In this document: positions 35,632-44,111 of the stretch, piece by piece
Layout: every line of letters starts with the position of its first letter
Position numbering within the stretch: position 1 is the stretch's first letter
Source of the DNA: Bhargavaea massiliensis
GTDB lineage: Bacteria > Bacillota > Bacilli > Bacillales_A > Planococcaceae
NCBI RefSeq assembly: GCF_018390575.1
Contig: NZ_JAHBCJ010000011.1
Coordinates: 1 to 64,000 of the forward strand
DNA length: 64,000 bases
Reading direction: 5' to 3'
Position numbers and translations under genes: made by a program
The notes under the pieces: generated by a model
The model's input: the letters and a program-made list of their open reading frames with translations, nothing else
Database searches by the model: none
Told to the model about the DNA's origin: nothing

Positions 35632-37227
35632 TTAGTTCCCTGTATGTTCATGAACGGCGGGCGTGGCTGCGCGTCCTTTCATCATCCAGAAGGTAATGAC
35701 GGCCGCCAGCAGGAGCGCTACGGTCACAAGGCCCAGCGCAAGTGAATCGGTAAGACCCAGGACCACATAACCGACTGCTGCGATGGCGGCACTTACCAAA
35801 GCATACGGCAACTGGGTGGCGACGTGGTCGATATGGTTGGAACCCGCTCCGGTCGACGACATGATCGTCGAATCGGAGATTGGCGAGCAGTGGTCGCCGA
35901 ACACGGCGCCTCCAAGCACCGCTGCAAGCGATGCAATCAGCATCTCAGGCGCGGCATTCAGCATGACTTCTCCTGCAATCGGGAGAAGGATGCCGAACGA
36001 TCCCCAGGATGTCCCTGTGGAAAAGGCCATGATTCCTGCCAGAACAAACATGAGCGCCGGCAGGAGTTCCGCAGGAATATTTGCACGTTCTACGACACCG
36101 GAAAGGAAAGCGCCTGTTTCAAGTTCTCCGATCAGATACGTAAGTGCCCATGCGAGAATTAGGATGGATACAGCCGGCATCATTGCCTTTATACCGCTTA
36201 TAAATGCGGGTGCAATAAACTCCGATTTCCGGAATTCCCCTTTCCCCGGTTGGGTCAAGAAGAGGATCAGCGCCACGGCAACACCGGAGAGGCCTCCCGA
36301 GAGAAGAGCCAGCGGCACATCGGTCATCTCGAAGATGGTCCAGATGTCCGCACGGCCATATTCCGACATGCTTCCCCGGTAGCCCGACAGCATCATTCCG
36401 CCGAATGTCACCGCAACGAGTGTGACAATAGGAAGAATGAGGTCAATGACACGTCCGTTGTTGTGGACAGGGAACTCTTCCTTGAGCTCTCCCGGCACTT
36501 CCTTGTTCGGATCAAACAGTTCTCCTTCTTCCACCGCCCGGCGCTCATGCTTGCGCATTTCGCCGAAGTCGAAGTTGGTGAGTGCAGCGAAAAAGACGAA
36601 TACCAGTGTGGCAAACACATAAAAGTTCATCGGGATCATGAGCAGGAATGCCTCGAGTGCAGAATACGAAACAACGGATGCGCCTGCAAGAATCGTTCCG
36701 ATCACACCAATCAGGTAAGCGCCCCAGCTTGAGATCGGGGCGATTGCACAGACCGGGGCAGATGTCGAGTCGATGAAATATGCAAGCTTTGCCCTTGATA
36801 TCCTGTGGCTGTCGGTGACAGGACGCGCAATCTGTCCGACGGCCAGCGCATTAAAGTAATCATCCACGAAAATCAGGATACCGAGGAAAACGGGGAGCAG
36901 CCTTGCACCCCGGCGTGTCCGGATACGCTTTGTCGCCCATTCGGCAAATGCCCTGCTTCCCCCGGAAAGGCTCACAAATGCTGTAAGCACGCCGAGCAAG
37001 ATGACAAACAATGTAATAAAGATGTTATACGTGTTCAGACCGCCATCCCAGAAGGTGATCGTCAGTGCTGTCCAAAATGCCTTGAGGGATTCCAGCGGGC
37101 TGAACGAAGCCACGATCAATGCACCAGCGATGATCCCTGTGCCGAGCGAAAGAAGCACACGTTTCGTAATCAGCACCATGACGATGGCGATCAGCGGGGG
37201 CAAGATTGAGAAAATAGTACCTGACAT
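35632..37227 (-). CDS. NhaC-family transporter under lysine riboswitch control (probable lysine transporter)
   Basis: A 531-residue NhaC-family membrane protein with about twelve helices; FVDDYFNALAVGQIARPVTD (near 110-130) and VFGDHCSPISDSTIMSS (near 465) are family signatures. By homology alone it would be called a Na+/H+ antiporter. But it is preceded by an L-box riboswitch with its own terminator, and NhaC-type proteins under L-box control (LysW/YvsH) have been predicted to carry lysine. I infer a lysine transporter. ATG 37227 has GGAGG nine bases upstream; the ORF opens earlier, inside the leader RNA. Confidence 0.88.
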   Translation of the reverse strand: MSGTIFSILPPLIAIVMVLITKRVLLSLGTGIIAGALIVASFSPLESLKAFWTALTITFWDGGLNTYNIFITLFVILLGVLTAFVSLSGGSRAFAEWATKRIRTRRGARLLPVFLGILIFVDDYFNALAVGQIARPVTDSHRISRAKLAYFIDSTSAPVCAIAPISSWGAYLIGVIGTILAGASVVSYSALEAFLLMIPMNFYVFATLVFVFFAALTNFDFGEMRKHERRAVEEGELFDPNKEVPGELKEEFPVHNNGRVIDLILPIVTLVAVTFGGMMLSGYRGSMSEYGRADIWTIFEMTDVPLALLSGGLSGVAVALILFLTQPGKGEFRKSEFIAPAFISGIKAMMPAVSILILAWALTYLIGELETGAFLSGVVERANIPAELLPALMFVLAGIMAFSTGTSWGSFGILLPIAGEVMLNAAPEMLIASLAAVLGGAVFGDHCSPISDSTIMSSTGAGSNHIDHVATQLPYALVSAAIAAVGYVVLGLTDSLALGLVTVALLLAAVITFWMMKGRAATPAVHEHTGN

Positions 37228-37275
37228 GATTTCATTCCTCCATTTTCTGAAGGGGTAAAAGCCTTTGCGCAAAAG

Positions 37276-37325
37276 CAAAAACGGCCGGCACCCTGCGCTG
37301 TTTGCGCAAAGGGAAGCCGGCCGTC
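37276..37325 (-). terminator. Riboswitch-controlled intrinsic terminator
   Basis: ACGGCCGGC / GCCGGCCGT with an inner TTGCGC-rich stem, followed by TTTTTGC on the minus strand. It lies between the L-box aptamer and the gene, so it is the expression platform, formed when lysine is bound. Confidence 0.85.
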
Positions 37326-37368
37326 ACTACGTTCGTCAGTTGAAATGAAACATCACAACGTACGATCT

Positions 37369-37536
37369 GTAGCTCTCCATACGGATCTTTCCGCATGACA
37401 GTGCCATCCCTGTTCGGAATGGCCCCAGCGGACCTTCACTGACTGCTCCGGTCCACTTCGGCAATGCTTCCTTTTACGCACGGTCATCGTTGTCAAACTC
37501 ACGTGTGCTACTCATAAGCGATTGCGGCCTCTACCC
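37369..37536 (-). promoter_or_regulatory. Lysine riboswitch (L-box) aptamer
   Basis: On the minus strand the conserved L-box blocks appear in order: GGGTAGAGG at the 5' side, AAGGAAGC then TTGCCGAAG, GCTGGGG, ACTGTCAT, and GGAGAGCTAC closing the basal stem with GTAGAGGC. The order and spacing are those of the lysine aptamer, about 168 bases. Lysine binding should turn off the downstream transporter gene through the terminator at 37276-37325. Confidence 0.9.
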
Positions 37537-37564
37537 AATCGAATCTATTTATATCTTGACACCG

Positions 37565-37593
37565 ATCATATCAGATGGAACCGAAGTTTGCAA
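37565..37593 (-). promoter_or_regulatory. Sigma-A promoter of the lysine riboswitch transcript
   Basis: TTGCAA (37588-37593), 17-base spacer, TATGAT (37565-37570); the transcript would start about 20 bases before the L-box. Confidence 0.75.
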
Positions 37594-37600
37594 TGGCAAC

Positions 37601-38377
37601 TTAATCTTCCGGTAGAGGAATCGGCACTTCAATTGATGGCGGATCCACATTTTCACCTTTGTTGAAGATATGCGGCACCTGTCCCTGCACAAGCCCGATG
37701 GCAATCGGAATCCGCTGCTCGACTCTCGACTTCTTGGACGCAAACGGCACGATAATTTGGACATTTACCTGGATGATCGCATCCACTTGAACAAGGGCAT
37801 TGTTGATGCCGAACTCACGGATTTCTGTTTTCGGATTGGCATGCACGTCACCGATTACATGGAACCGGATCGGAATCTTCGGCCCAAGATTCCCCAAAAT
37901 CGGCATGCCAATTGCCTGCCCGAGAGGTACGAAGAACACAATCCCATCCCTGTCCTTCATCGTCTCCACATCATACTCGATGTTCTCGAGCTTCGGCAAA
38001 GTGTTCAGTTCTCCCGCTTCTGCCATTTCCAGATGATCCGATACAAGTCCGTGGGTTTCCGCAATGAACCGGTTGATGATTTCCGTATTCAATTTTGCCG
38101 TTACCACTTCTGATTGTTCGGACGGAACATATTCAATAATATCGTTGATGTCGAGCACATTGGCAGTCCGGGCATCAATCGCCTTCGCAATCACCTCTGA
38201 GGCGATTTTTTGGGTCTGCACTTCCGCATAATCAGTAAGCGCCGGCCCAAGCCGGGCATTGATGGCATAAAACAACACCGCCATCAGGATGATTCCGGCC
38301 GGGAGGAGAAGCGGCAGGAGCCTTCTCTTTCCCGCTCCGGGTCGCAGCCTCCTCCTGCGCGCATATGGAAATTTCAA
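37601..38377 (-). CDS. yunB: Sporulation protein YunB
   Basis: A 258-residue protein with a basic N-terminus, one membrane helix (about 20-40) and an extracytoplasmic domain. LGNLGPKIPIRFHVIGDVHA and FGINNALVQVDAIIQVNVQI match the conserved part of YunB, which is made in the mother cell under SigE and helps spore formation in B. subtilis. TTG 38377 is chosen as start because AGGGGG lies eight bases upstream; an in-frame ATG at 38398 has no ribosome site. Its presence suggests that the organism sporulates or descends from spore formers. Confidence 0.87.
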   Translation of the reverse strand: MKFPYARRRRLRPGAGKRRLLPLLLPAGIILMAVLFYAINARLGPALTDYAEVQTQKIASEVIAKAIDARTANVLDINDIIEYVPSEQSEVVTAKLNTEIINRFIAETHGLVSDHLEMAEAGELNTLPKLENIEYDVETMKDRDGIVFFVPLGQAIGMPILGNLGPKIPIRFHVIGDVHANPKTEIREFGINNALVQVDAIIQVNVQIIVPFASKKSRVEQRIPIAIGLVQGQVPHIFNKGENVDPPSIEVPIPLPED

Positions 38378-38419
38378 TAAATAATCCCCCTGCCCCATCT
38401 TACGGGGAGAGGGATGGAT

Positions 38420-39826
38420 TTATGAGGACGGGGTTCTGAACTTTCGGATGGCATGCCCTGCAAGAACGTCCCTGATAAATTCCGGCATGAAGTATTCTTT
38501 CCCGGCCTGCTTGAAAGCAGGGAAGAAAAATCCGTATGTGAACAGATCCAAGGTAGCGAGCCTGTATGCCCTGGCAGGCTCTGCAGGGTTACCTGCAACT
38601 AGCAACTTTCCGTTTTCAGCGCGACTGATCCCGTGATGAATCATGGCACCCATCTTTTCGCCGCGGAACCCGAGGCCCTTCAGCCGGATTTCCGGCCATT
38701 CGGAGTTCAGGCTCAGCTCGTATGCCTCCTCGAGTTCTTTGCCGGTCAGCATGATCACACACGGGTTGATGGGATGAGGCAGGAGTCGATGCAAGTCCAT
38801 TCCGGAAACATTGCCCTCTGGCAGGCCGCCGAGGAAAATTCCTGAATTGAACATGGCACAGTCTGCACCAGTATGGGAAAGGAGAGCTTCGGCGAACAAG
38901 CCGGAAAGCGGTGTCGGGCCTTCCCATCCGCCCCTCAGTTCTGCCGGATTCAGGAACACGGTTGCGGACAACAGCTCGGCCGCTTTCTCCCTCAACTGTC
39001 TGTCAAAGCTTTTGTCGTCTTCGGGGATGGGAAGTGTCTCCGTATCGTGGACCCTCGCCGTTGCACCGACGACCTTGGCTTTGGCGTGATCGAATGTCAG
39101 TACGATCTCTCCGACATAGTGTCCCCATTTTCCTGCTGCGGCAATTAGTGTCCCGCCGACTTCTCTGCCGTCCGGATACAAATGGTGGGTATGTCCGCCG
39201 ATGATGACATCAATTTGACCGTCCGTATGCTCTGCAAGACGATCATCTTCTGATGACCCCATATGTGACAGGCAGACCAGGATATCAGACTGCCCGGTGA
39301 CACGCGGAGCTGCCGCCTCAAGCGAGGAGCGAGGACCGGTCACCTTCCAGCCCAGACGCTCATAGGACGTGCTGAAATCGGCTGTGGCGGCGATCAGGCC
39401 GATCCGGATGCCGGACTTGGTCGTCAGGTAGGCTTCCGGTACCGTCCAGCCAGGCTGTTTTCCTTCTTCTGTAAACAAATTGGACAGCACGACGGGAAAA
39501 TCCGCTTCCTCATAAAGAGCGGAAAGTTCCCCCGGAGACAGGGTGATGCCTTCATTGTTGCCGATCGTAACGGCATCGTAGCCGACTTCATTCAGCATCA
39601 GCACGTTCCCCTTCCCTCTTGTTGCGTCTGTGTAAGGATGGGAACGGTCCATATGATCACCGATATCAAACAGGTAGCAAGCCTCTCCCCGTTCCCGATG
39701 GATCGCCTTTCGCTTCAGGAGGAAGTCCCGGATTCTCGGCCAATGTTCAAAATGGCTGTGGAGGTCGTTCGTGTGATAAATATGAATGATTTCCTTCAAC
39801 GTGCAATCAGCCCCATATTCCTTCAT
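38420..39826 (-). CDS. yunD: Metallophosphatase / 5'-nucleotidase family protein YunD
   Basis: A 468-residue calcineurin-like phosphoesterase with C-terminal 5'-nucleotidase domain. IYHTNDLHSH (metal ligands, near 17-26), IGDHMDRSHP, IGNNEG and IIGGHTHHLYPDG provide the metal site; the C-terminal domain begins near residue 280. There is no signal peptide, so it acts in the cytoplasm, unlike secreted UshA-type enzymes. It overlaps the end of yunE by 20 bases; an in-frame TTG at 39799 is an alternative start. Part of a yunF-yunE-yunD operon. Confidence 0.9.
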   Translation of the reverse strand: MKEYGADCTLKEIIHIYHTNDLHSHFEHWPRIRDFLLKRKAIHRERGEACYLFDIGDHMDRSHPYTDATRGKGNVLMLNEVGYDAVTIGNNEGITLSPGELSALYEEADFPVVLSNLFTEEGKQPGWTVPEAYLTTKSGIRIGLIAATADFSTSYERLGWKVTGPRSSLEAAAPRVTGQSDILVCLSHMGSSEDDRLAEHTDGQIDVIIGGHTHHLYPDGREVGGTLIAAAGKWGHYVGEIVLTFDHAKAKVVGATARVHDTETLPIPEDDKSFDRQLREKAAELLSATVFLNPAELRGGWEGPTPLSGLFAEALLSHTGADCAMFNSGIFLGGLPEGNVSGMDLHRLLPHPINPCVIMLTGKELEEAYELSLNSEWPEIRLKGLGFRGEKMGAMIHHGISRAENGKLLVAGNPAEPARAYRLATLDLFTYGFFFPAFKQAGKEYFMPEFIRDVLAGHAIRKFRTPSS

Positions 39827-40631
39827 AGATGGACCGGATTCCCGTAATCAGGAGAATGATCCGGAGTGCGGTCACCAGTGCTTCAGAGTTCAGGCGTTTG
39901 TTCAGGGCTGCTCCGATTTTAGCCCCTGCATATGCGGCAGGCACGACAGGAAGCGTGTAAAGCCACGGGACATTGCCGAGTGTGATATGGCTTGCCGCAT
40001 TGACGATCGCGGACAGGAAGACCATGAACATCGATGTTCCCACCGCCACATGAGGCGGAAACAGGAACAGCAAAATCATCGCCGGGACAATGATCGAGCC
40101 GCCGCCGATGCCAAAGAGGCCCGAGGCAAAGCCGACTCCAAAAGTCAGCATGACCGCAAACCAGACGGGATATCCGTATTGATGGACAATGCCTTCCGGG
40201 TCCCTGAACGTGCGGGTCCTCCCGTGCTCGACAAACCACCTGACCGGTTTCAGGTGTTTCCTCACGAGCAAAAGCATGGAGAGAAAAATGAGCAAAATGC
40301 CGAAATACAGATTAAACGACGGCAAGTCCAGCCCTTTATTCACGTAGGCCCCGAGGATCGTCCCCGGGATGCTGCCCGAAAAGAAGATTAGGCCGCTCCG
40401 GTAATCCACCGTGCGCGACTTCATATAAGAGAGTGTCGAAGACAGCCCGATGAAAATCATCATAATGACGGACAGTCCGACGATTTTTTGCGGGGTCAGC
40501 CCCGGAACCCAGCCGAGGGTGATGCCAAAGTAAAGAGCGGCCGGGACCAGGACGACGCCGCCGCCCAGGCCGACGAGTGCCCCGACGATGCCGGCAAACA
40601 GCCCCGTCACGGCCAGGATGACGAATTCCAT
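39807..40631 (-). CDS. yunE: TauE/SafE family sulfite or sulfonate exporter-like protein (YunE)
   Basis: A 274-residue membrane protein with about eight helices and two internally related halves; GALVGLGGGVVLVPAALYFG at the start and GLFGIGGGSIIVPAMI near residue 175 are the family repeats. TauE/SafE proteins move sulfur-containing organic anions; the substrate here is unknown. Its ATG overlaps the yunF stop as TGATG. Confidence 0.9.
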   Translation of the reverse strand: MEFVILAVTGLFAGIVGALVGLGGGVVLVPAALYFGITLGWVPGLTPQKIVGLSVIMMIFIGLSSTLSYMKSRTVDYRSGLIFFSGSIPGTILGAYVNKGLDLPSFNLYFGILLIFLSMLLLVRKHLKPVRWFVEHGRTRTFRDPEGIVHQYGYPVWFAVMLTFGVGFASGLFGIGGGSIIVPAMILLFLFPPHVAVGTSMFMVFLSAIVNAASHITLGNVPWLYTLPVVPAAYAGAKIGAALNKRLNSEALVTALRIILLITGIRSIYEGIWG

Positions 40632-41491
40632 CAGAGTTCCTCCCCGCCGAACAGATCCAGTTGCTGCACACCCGGCCGGACCGTTTCAATTCCTGAAATC
40701 CCCATAAACCTCTTGGCATTTTCCGCGGCATGGCCGCCAGAGTTGTTGTTGAAGACGACATAGACATCCTCGGAGGCGATGCCGGAAATCCCTTCAGCCA
40801 ACCCTGTCAGTTCAATGTCGTTATAGTCATACAGATAGCGGACTTCCCGCCACTTCTTGTCATCACGCCCGTTTGCCGTCCACCCTGCCGTGTTGCGCCC
40901 GTGCAGCCGGACGAGTGTCTTGTCTTGTCGTGTGGCTTCCGGAACAAATGGGATGCTGCCCTCACCGGCCTGGGGTTCATCGCATACGGAGTGGATGAAC
41001 CGCTGCTCCCGGAGAAAGTCGATGGTGCCTTCACGGTATTTTTCAGAATACCAGGACTGATGACGGAACTCCACGGCCACATCAAGTCCCTCTAGATACT
41101 CCCTCATCTTCCTCAGGACCCCGACATTCTCTTTTGTGCAGTCAAACCAGGGCGGGTACTGGGCGAGGATCATCGGCAGCTTGCCGGCCTCGAGCATCGG
41201 ACTGACAGACAGCCGAAAAAGCCGGAACATCTCCTCTTCCGATTCATAGGGTAGGCGGCCGCGGTGGTGGCCCGTCATTCCCTGATACGCCTTTACGACA
41301 AAACCGAAATCATCCGGCGTCTCGCTGATCCATTTCCGGATATTCCGCTCCGGCTGGATGGCGTAAAAGGTCGAGTCCAGCTCAACGACCTTGAAATGAC
41401 CGCTGTAGTCTTTCAGCTTTTCCGTTTTCTTGGAGGTGGGGCTGTAAACATCCGGGTGGTCGCCCCATCCGGTCAGGCCAACCCTGATCAT
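40631..41491 (-). CDS. yunF: DUF72 domain protein (YunF)
   Basis: A 286-residue protein with a predicted TIM-barrel fold. VVELDSTFYAIQPERNIRKW (near 36-55), VAVEFRHQSWY (near 140) and VYVVFNNNSGGHAAENAKR (near 243) are DUF72 hallmarks. Function unknown. GGGAGAGGGAGG precedes the ATG. It is the first gene of yunF-yunE-yunD, followed by yunB. Confidence 0.9.
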   Translation of the reverse strand: MIRVGLTGWGDHPDVYSPTSKKTEKLKDYSGHFKVVELDSTFYAIQPERNIRKWISETPDDFGFVVKAYQGMTGHHRGRLPYESEEEMFRLFRLSVSPMLEAGKLPMILAQYPPWFDCTKENVGVLRKMREYLEGLDVAVEFRHQSWYSEKYREGTIDFLREQRFIHSVCDEPQAGEGSIPFVPEATRQDKTLVRLHGRNTAGWTANGRDDKKWREVRYLYDYNDIELTGLAEGISGIASEDVYVVFNNNSGGHAAENAKRFMGISGIETVRPGVQQLDLFGGEEL

Positions 41492-41581
41492 GGGCCTCCC
41501 TCTCCCTTCATCCTATTTTCATATGATTTATCTTATCACAATACCCGTATCGGAGAGCGGGAAAGCAGGGTTACAAGGAAA

Positions 41582-41670
41582 AGGGGCTGTCCAAAAGTCA
41601 ATCCCCGCAAATAAATAGCAAAAAGCAGGGACTCTGGCGGGGACACCGATGTCCGCGGAACAGCGGACTC
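41582..41670. repeat. Truncated inverted-repeat element B
   Basis: It begins with AGGGGCTGTCC (41582-41592) and continues AAAAGTCA ... AGCAAAAAGCAGGGACTCTGG as in the left halves of elements A and C, but its right half with the second terminal repeat is missing. It runs directly into the aldo/keto reductase remnant. Confidence 0.7.
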
Positions 41671-41935
41671 CAACGATTCCACGCTCCTCATGCCCTTTTC
41701 GCTGGTCTGCCTGATTAAAGAACGGATGCATCCCGATCTGATTGACCACCGGCAGCTCGACTGTTTTCTTTTCCAATTGCTCCATAGGTTCCGGCTGGAA
41801 GTTGCTGATGCCGATCGAACGGACCAACCCGCGCTTTTTCGCCTCGATCAGAGCCTGCCATGCCTCCACGTACTTGCCTTTCTTCGGGTTTGGCCAGTGG
41901 ATCGGGTACAGGTCACTTTGTCTCTCTCCTTTGTC
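41671..41935 (-). pseudogene. Aldo/keto reductase fragment
   Basis: On the minus strand an open frame encodes DLYPIHWPNPKKGKYVEAW, LIEAKKRGLVRSIGISNF and VVNQIGMHPFFNQADQR in order, the central third of an aldo/keto reductase of the AKR5-like group. The first 90-100 residues, with the catalytic Asp-Tyr-Lys, and the last ~120 residues are absent. The 3' end breaks off exactly at repeat element B, and the 5' side runs into a stop codon. It is a remnant, not a functional gene. Confidence 0.8.
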
Positions 41936-42009
41936 TTTTATCCCTTACCGCAAGCAGGCTGTGATTAAGCAAATGATTTAGTTGGTATGGAACTGATCCG
42001 AAAAGCCGA

Positions 42010-42038
42010 TTGACAAACAGCTCCCAACAAATTATTAT
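42010..42038 (+). promoter_or_regulatory. Sigma-A promoter of the cycA-like gene
   Basis: TTGACA (42010-42015), 17-base spacer, TATTAT (42033-42038). Transcription would begin near 42045, giving a leader of about 190 bases before the start codon. Confidence 0.7.
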
Positions 42039-42044
42039 CCGAAT

Positions 42045-42235
42045 ATAAACAATCCCACTATTATTTTTATGCTCGCAATATTGCACTAGGGTTCGGCATG
42101 AAGGGTAACTGCTCAATCCCCTTACTGAGCAAGTGAGTTCAATATAAAAATCAGCTTTTTATAAATCGGACAAAGACGGGAATTCACGTTCTTATGTCCT
42201 TTTCTTTTTTACTGGAGGTTTGGGAGGAGATCGAC
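42045..42235 (+). promoter_or_regulatory. Long 5' leader of the cycA-like gene
   Basis: About 190 bases separate the promoter from the start codon. The stretch contains a small hairpin (GCTCA ... TGAGC, 42110-42129), A/T-rich sequence and no clear terminator; I recognise no known riboswitch or T-box motif in it. Confidence 0.35.
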
Positions 42236-43624
42236 ATGCAGGAACAGACATTGGAACGCGGTTTGAAAAACAGACACGTGCAACTCATTGCCATCGGCGG
42301 AGCGATTGGCACCGGGTTATTCCTTGGCGCGGGAAAGTCCATCCATTTGGCGGGACCGTCCATCCTCCTGTCCTATCTGATCACCGGCATCATTTTATTC
42401 CTGATCATGCGCGCGCTCGGCGAACTTCTGATGAGCAATTTGGACTATCATTCTTTTGTGGATTTTGTTAAGGATTATTTCGGTGAAATGGCAGCGTTTA
42501 TTACCGGATGGACCTATTGGTTCTGTTGGATTTGTATTGCCATGGCTGACCTGACAGCCATCGGAATCTATTCGCAGTATTGGTTTCCGGGAATGCCGCA
42601 ATGGATGCCGGGTCTTATCGCACTCGTCATCTTGCTATTCATGAACCTGGCGACCGTGAAGCTTTTCGGGGAAATGGAATTTTGGTTTGCGCTGATTAAG
42701 ATCATTGCGATCATCGGACTAATCGTGGTCGGTATTTTCATGGTGATCAATGGCTTCTCCACCGACTCAGGTACGGCTGCATTCTCGAATATCTGGAATA
42801 ACGGAGGATTGTTCCCGAACGGCATCAGCGGCTTTATCCTCTCATTCCAGATGGTCGTGTTCGCTTTTGTCGGGATTGAACTTGTCGGACTCACTGCCGG
42901 AGAGACGGAAAATCCGGAAAAGGTACTTCCAAAAGCAATCAACAGCATTCCGATCCGTATCCTTATTTTCTATATCGGGGCGCTGTTCGTCATCATGAGC
43001 GTATATCCTTGGGACGCGATCAACCCTGCTGCAAGCCCGTTTGTCCAAGTGTTTGTCGCCGTCGGGATTGCGGCGGCTGCCGCAATCGTCAATTTTGTCG
43101 TACTGACTTCCGCTGCCTCGGCTTGTAACAGTGCCATTTTCAGTACAAGCCGGATGCTTTATTCCCTTGCGAAGGAACAAGATGCACCGGGGCGGTTCGC
43201 AAAACTGGACCGGCGCAAAGTTCCGTCTGCCGCATTGTTCTTCTCGGCGGGTGTGATCCTGATTTCCGTCATTTTGAATTACATCATACCTGAAGGTGTG
43301 TTCACACTGATTACAAGCATTTCGACCGTCTGCTTTATTTTCATCTGGGGAATCACTGTTCTCAGCCATCTGAAATACCGTAAAACCAGGCCGGAATTGG
43401 CAAAGGCAAACAAATTCAAGATGCCGCTTTACCCGTTTGCCAACTATCTGATCCTTGCTTTCCTGGCTTTTGTCCTGGTCGTCCTCGGAATTGCGGAAGA
43501 TACCCGTATCTCACTGATGGTGACGCCCGTCTGGTTTATGATGCTGGCAGTAATCTATAAAACGCGCGTATCCAAGAAAATTAAAGTGGTCCATGTTGAT
43601 AAGCATGAATCAGTCAAAAATTGA
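42236..43624 (+). CDS. cycA: Amino acid permease, D-serine/D-alanine/glycine transporter (CycA) type
   Basis: A 462-residue APC-family permease with twelve helices. The N-terminal HVQLIAIGGAIGTGLFLGAG (near residues 14-33), the WTYWFCWICIAMADLTAI segment near 99-116 and VFAFVGIELVGLTAGET near 218-234 match CycA closely. Such proteins import glycine, D-alanine and D-serine with protons. ATG 42236 follows GGGAGGAG; an ATG at 42194 in the same frame has no ribosome site. Confidence 0.9.
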   Translation: MQEQTLERGLKNRHVQLIAIGGAIGTGLFLGAGKSIHLAGPSILLSYLITGIILFLIMRALGELLMSNLDYHSFVDFVKDYFGEMAAFITGWTYWFCWICIAMADLTAIGIYSQYWFPGMPQWMPGLIALVILLFMNLATVKLFGEMEFWFALIKIIAIIGLIVVGIFMVINGFSTDSGTAAFSNIWNNGGLFPNGISGFILSFQMVVFAFVGIELVGLTAGETENPEKVLPKAINSIPIRILIFYIGALFVIMSVYPWDAINPAASPFVQVFVAVGIAAAAAIVNFVVLTSAASACNSAIFSTSRMLYSLAKEQDAPGRFAKLDRRKVPSAALFFSAGVILISVILNYIIPEGVFTLITSISTVCFIFIWGITVLSHLKYRKTRPELAKANKFKMPLYPFANYLILAFLAFVLVVLGIAEDTRISLMVTPVWFMMLAVIYKTRVSKKIKVVHVDKHESVKN

Positions 43625-43670
43625 GATTCAGTGCTATCTGGATAGATAGACAAGACTGAGTTCGTACATA

Positions 43671-43703
43671 AAAAACCCTTGCCTGAAGTACCGGCAAGGG
43701 TTT
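43671..43703 (+). terminator. Terminator after cycA
   Basis: AAACCCTTGCC / GGCAAGGGTTT hairpin with preceding A-run, 47 bases after the stop codon; the T-tract is short (TTTC). Confidence 0.65.
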
Positions 43704-43704
43704 C

Positions 43705-43753
43705 AGACTGTAGACAAAGATAGTATATGACTCCTTTGTCAGCAGTTTTTTCT
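43705..43753 (+). terminator. Second terminator hairpin after cycA (repeated family)
   Basis: CTGTAGACAAAG (43708-43719) pairs with CTTTGTCAGCAG (43734-43745), followed by TTTTTTC. AGACTG-AGACAAAG and CTCCTTTGTC are shared with the hairpin after yuzD at 29316-29361. Confidence 0.75.
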
Positions 43754-43806
43754 TTTTCATAAAATTTCGGACACCAAGTCCGATACGTACCTGGACAAAT
43801 TGAAAA

Positions 43807-43996
43807 GAGGCTGTCCCAAAAGCACAGAACACCCCGTAAGACAGCAAAAAGCAAGGACACCGGGCGACTCCTGCGGGAAAGCCGACCGGCCGAGACCCCG
43901 CACGCCTGTAAGCCGGAGGAGGCGGTTGGACCCGAAAGCAACCAGAGTCCATGCTTTTTGCTTTTCTTTATCGGGAATGACTTTTTGGACAGCCCC
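43807..43996. repeat. Inverted-repeat element C (~190 bp)
   Basis: Terminal repeats GAGGCTGTCC (43807-43816) and GGACAGCCCC (43987-43996), nine of ten bases matching, and an inner inverted repeat (43843-43858 with 43947-43962, one mismatch). The centre holds GACTCCTGCGGGAAA and GAGACCCCGC. Same size and plan as element A. With the cycA terminators it fills the 43625-44111 gap; ORFs read through it are artefacts. Confidence 0.85.
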
Positions 43997-44048
43997 TTTA
44001 CTCCGGAAAAAATGCAGCTTCAATTTAAAACAAACATTTTACACACAT

Positions 44049-44091
44049 AAAAGGGTTTCGAGGCAACAGCAGCACCCCGAAACCCCTTGCT
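44049..44091 (-). terminator. Terminator of the suf operon
   Basis: AAGGGGTTTCGGGG / CC-CGAAACCCTTTT hairpin on the minus strand, about 20 bases beyond the sufB stop codon. Confidence 0.7.
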
Positions 44092-44111
44092 GTATATGGT
44101 TTGGCTAGCGA

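Noticed and set aside
43614-43952. Open frames crossing element C and the cycA terminators
   Set aside because: They read through hairpins and repeats; no ribosome site or similarity, so they are products of the repeat sequence.
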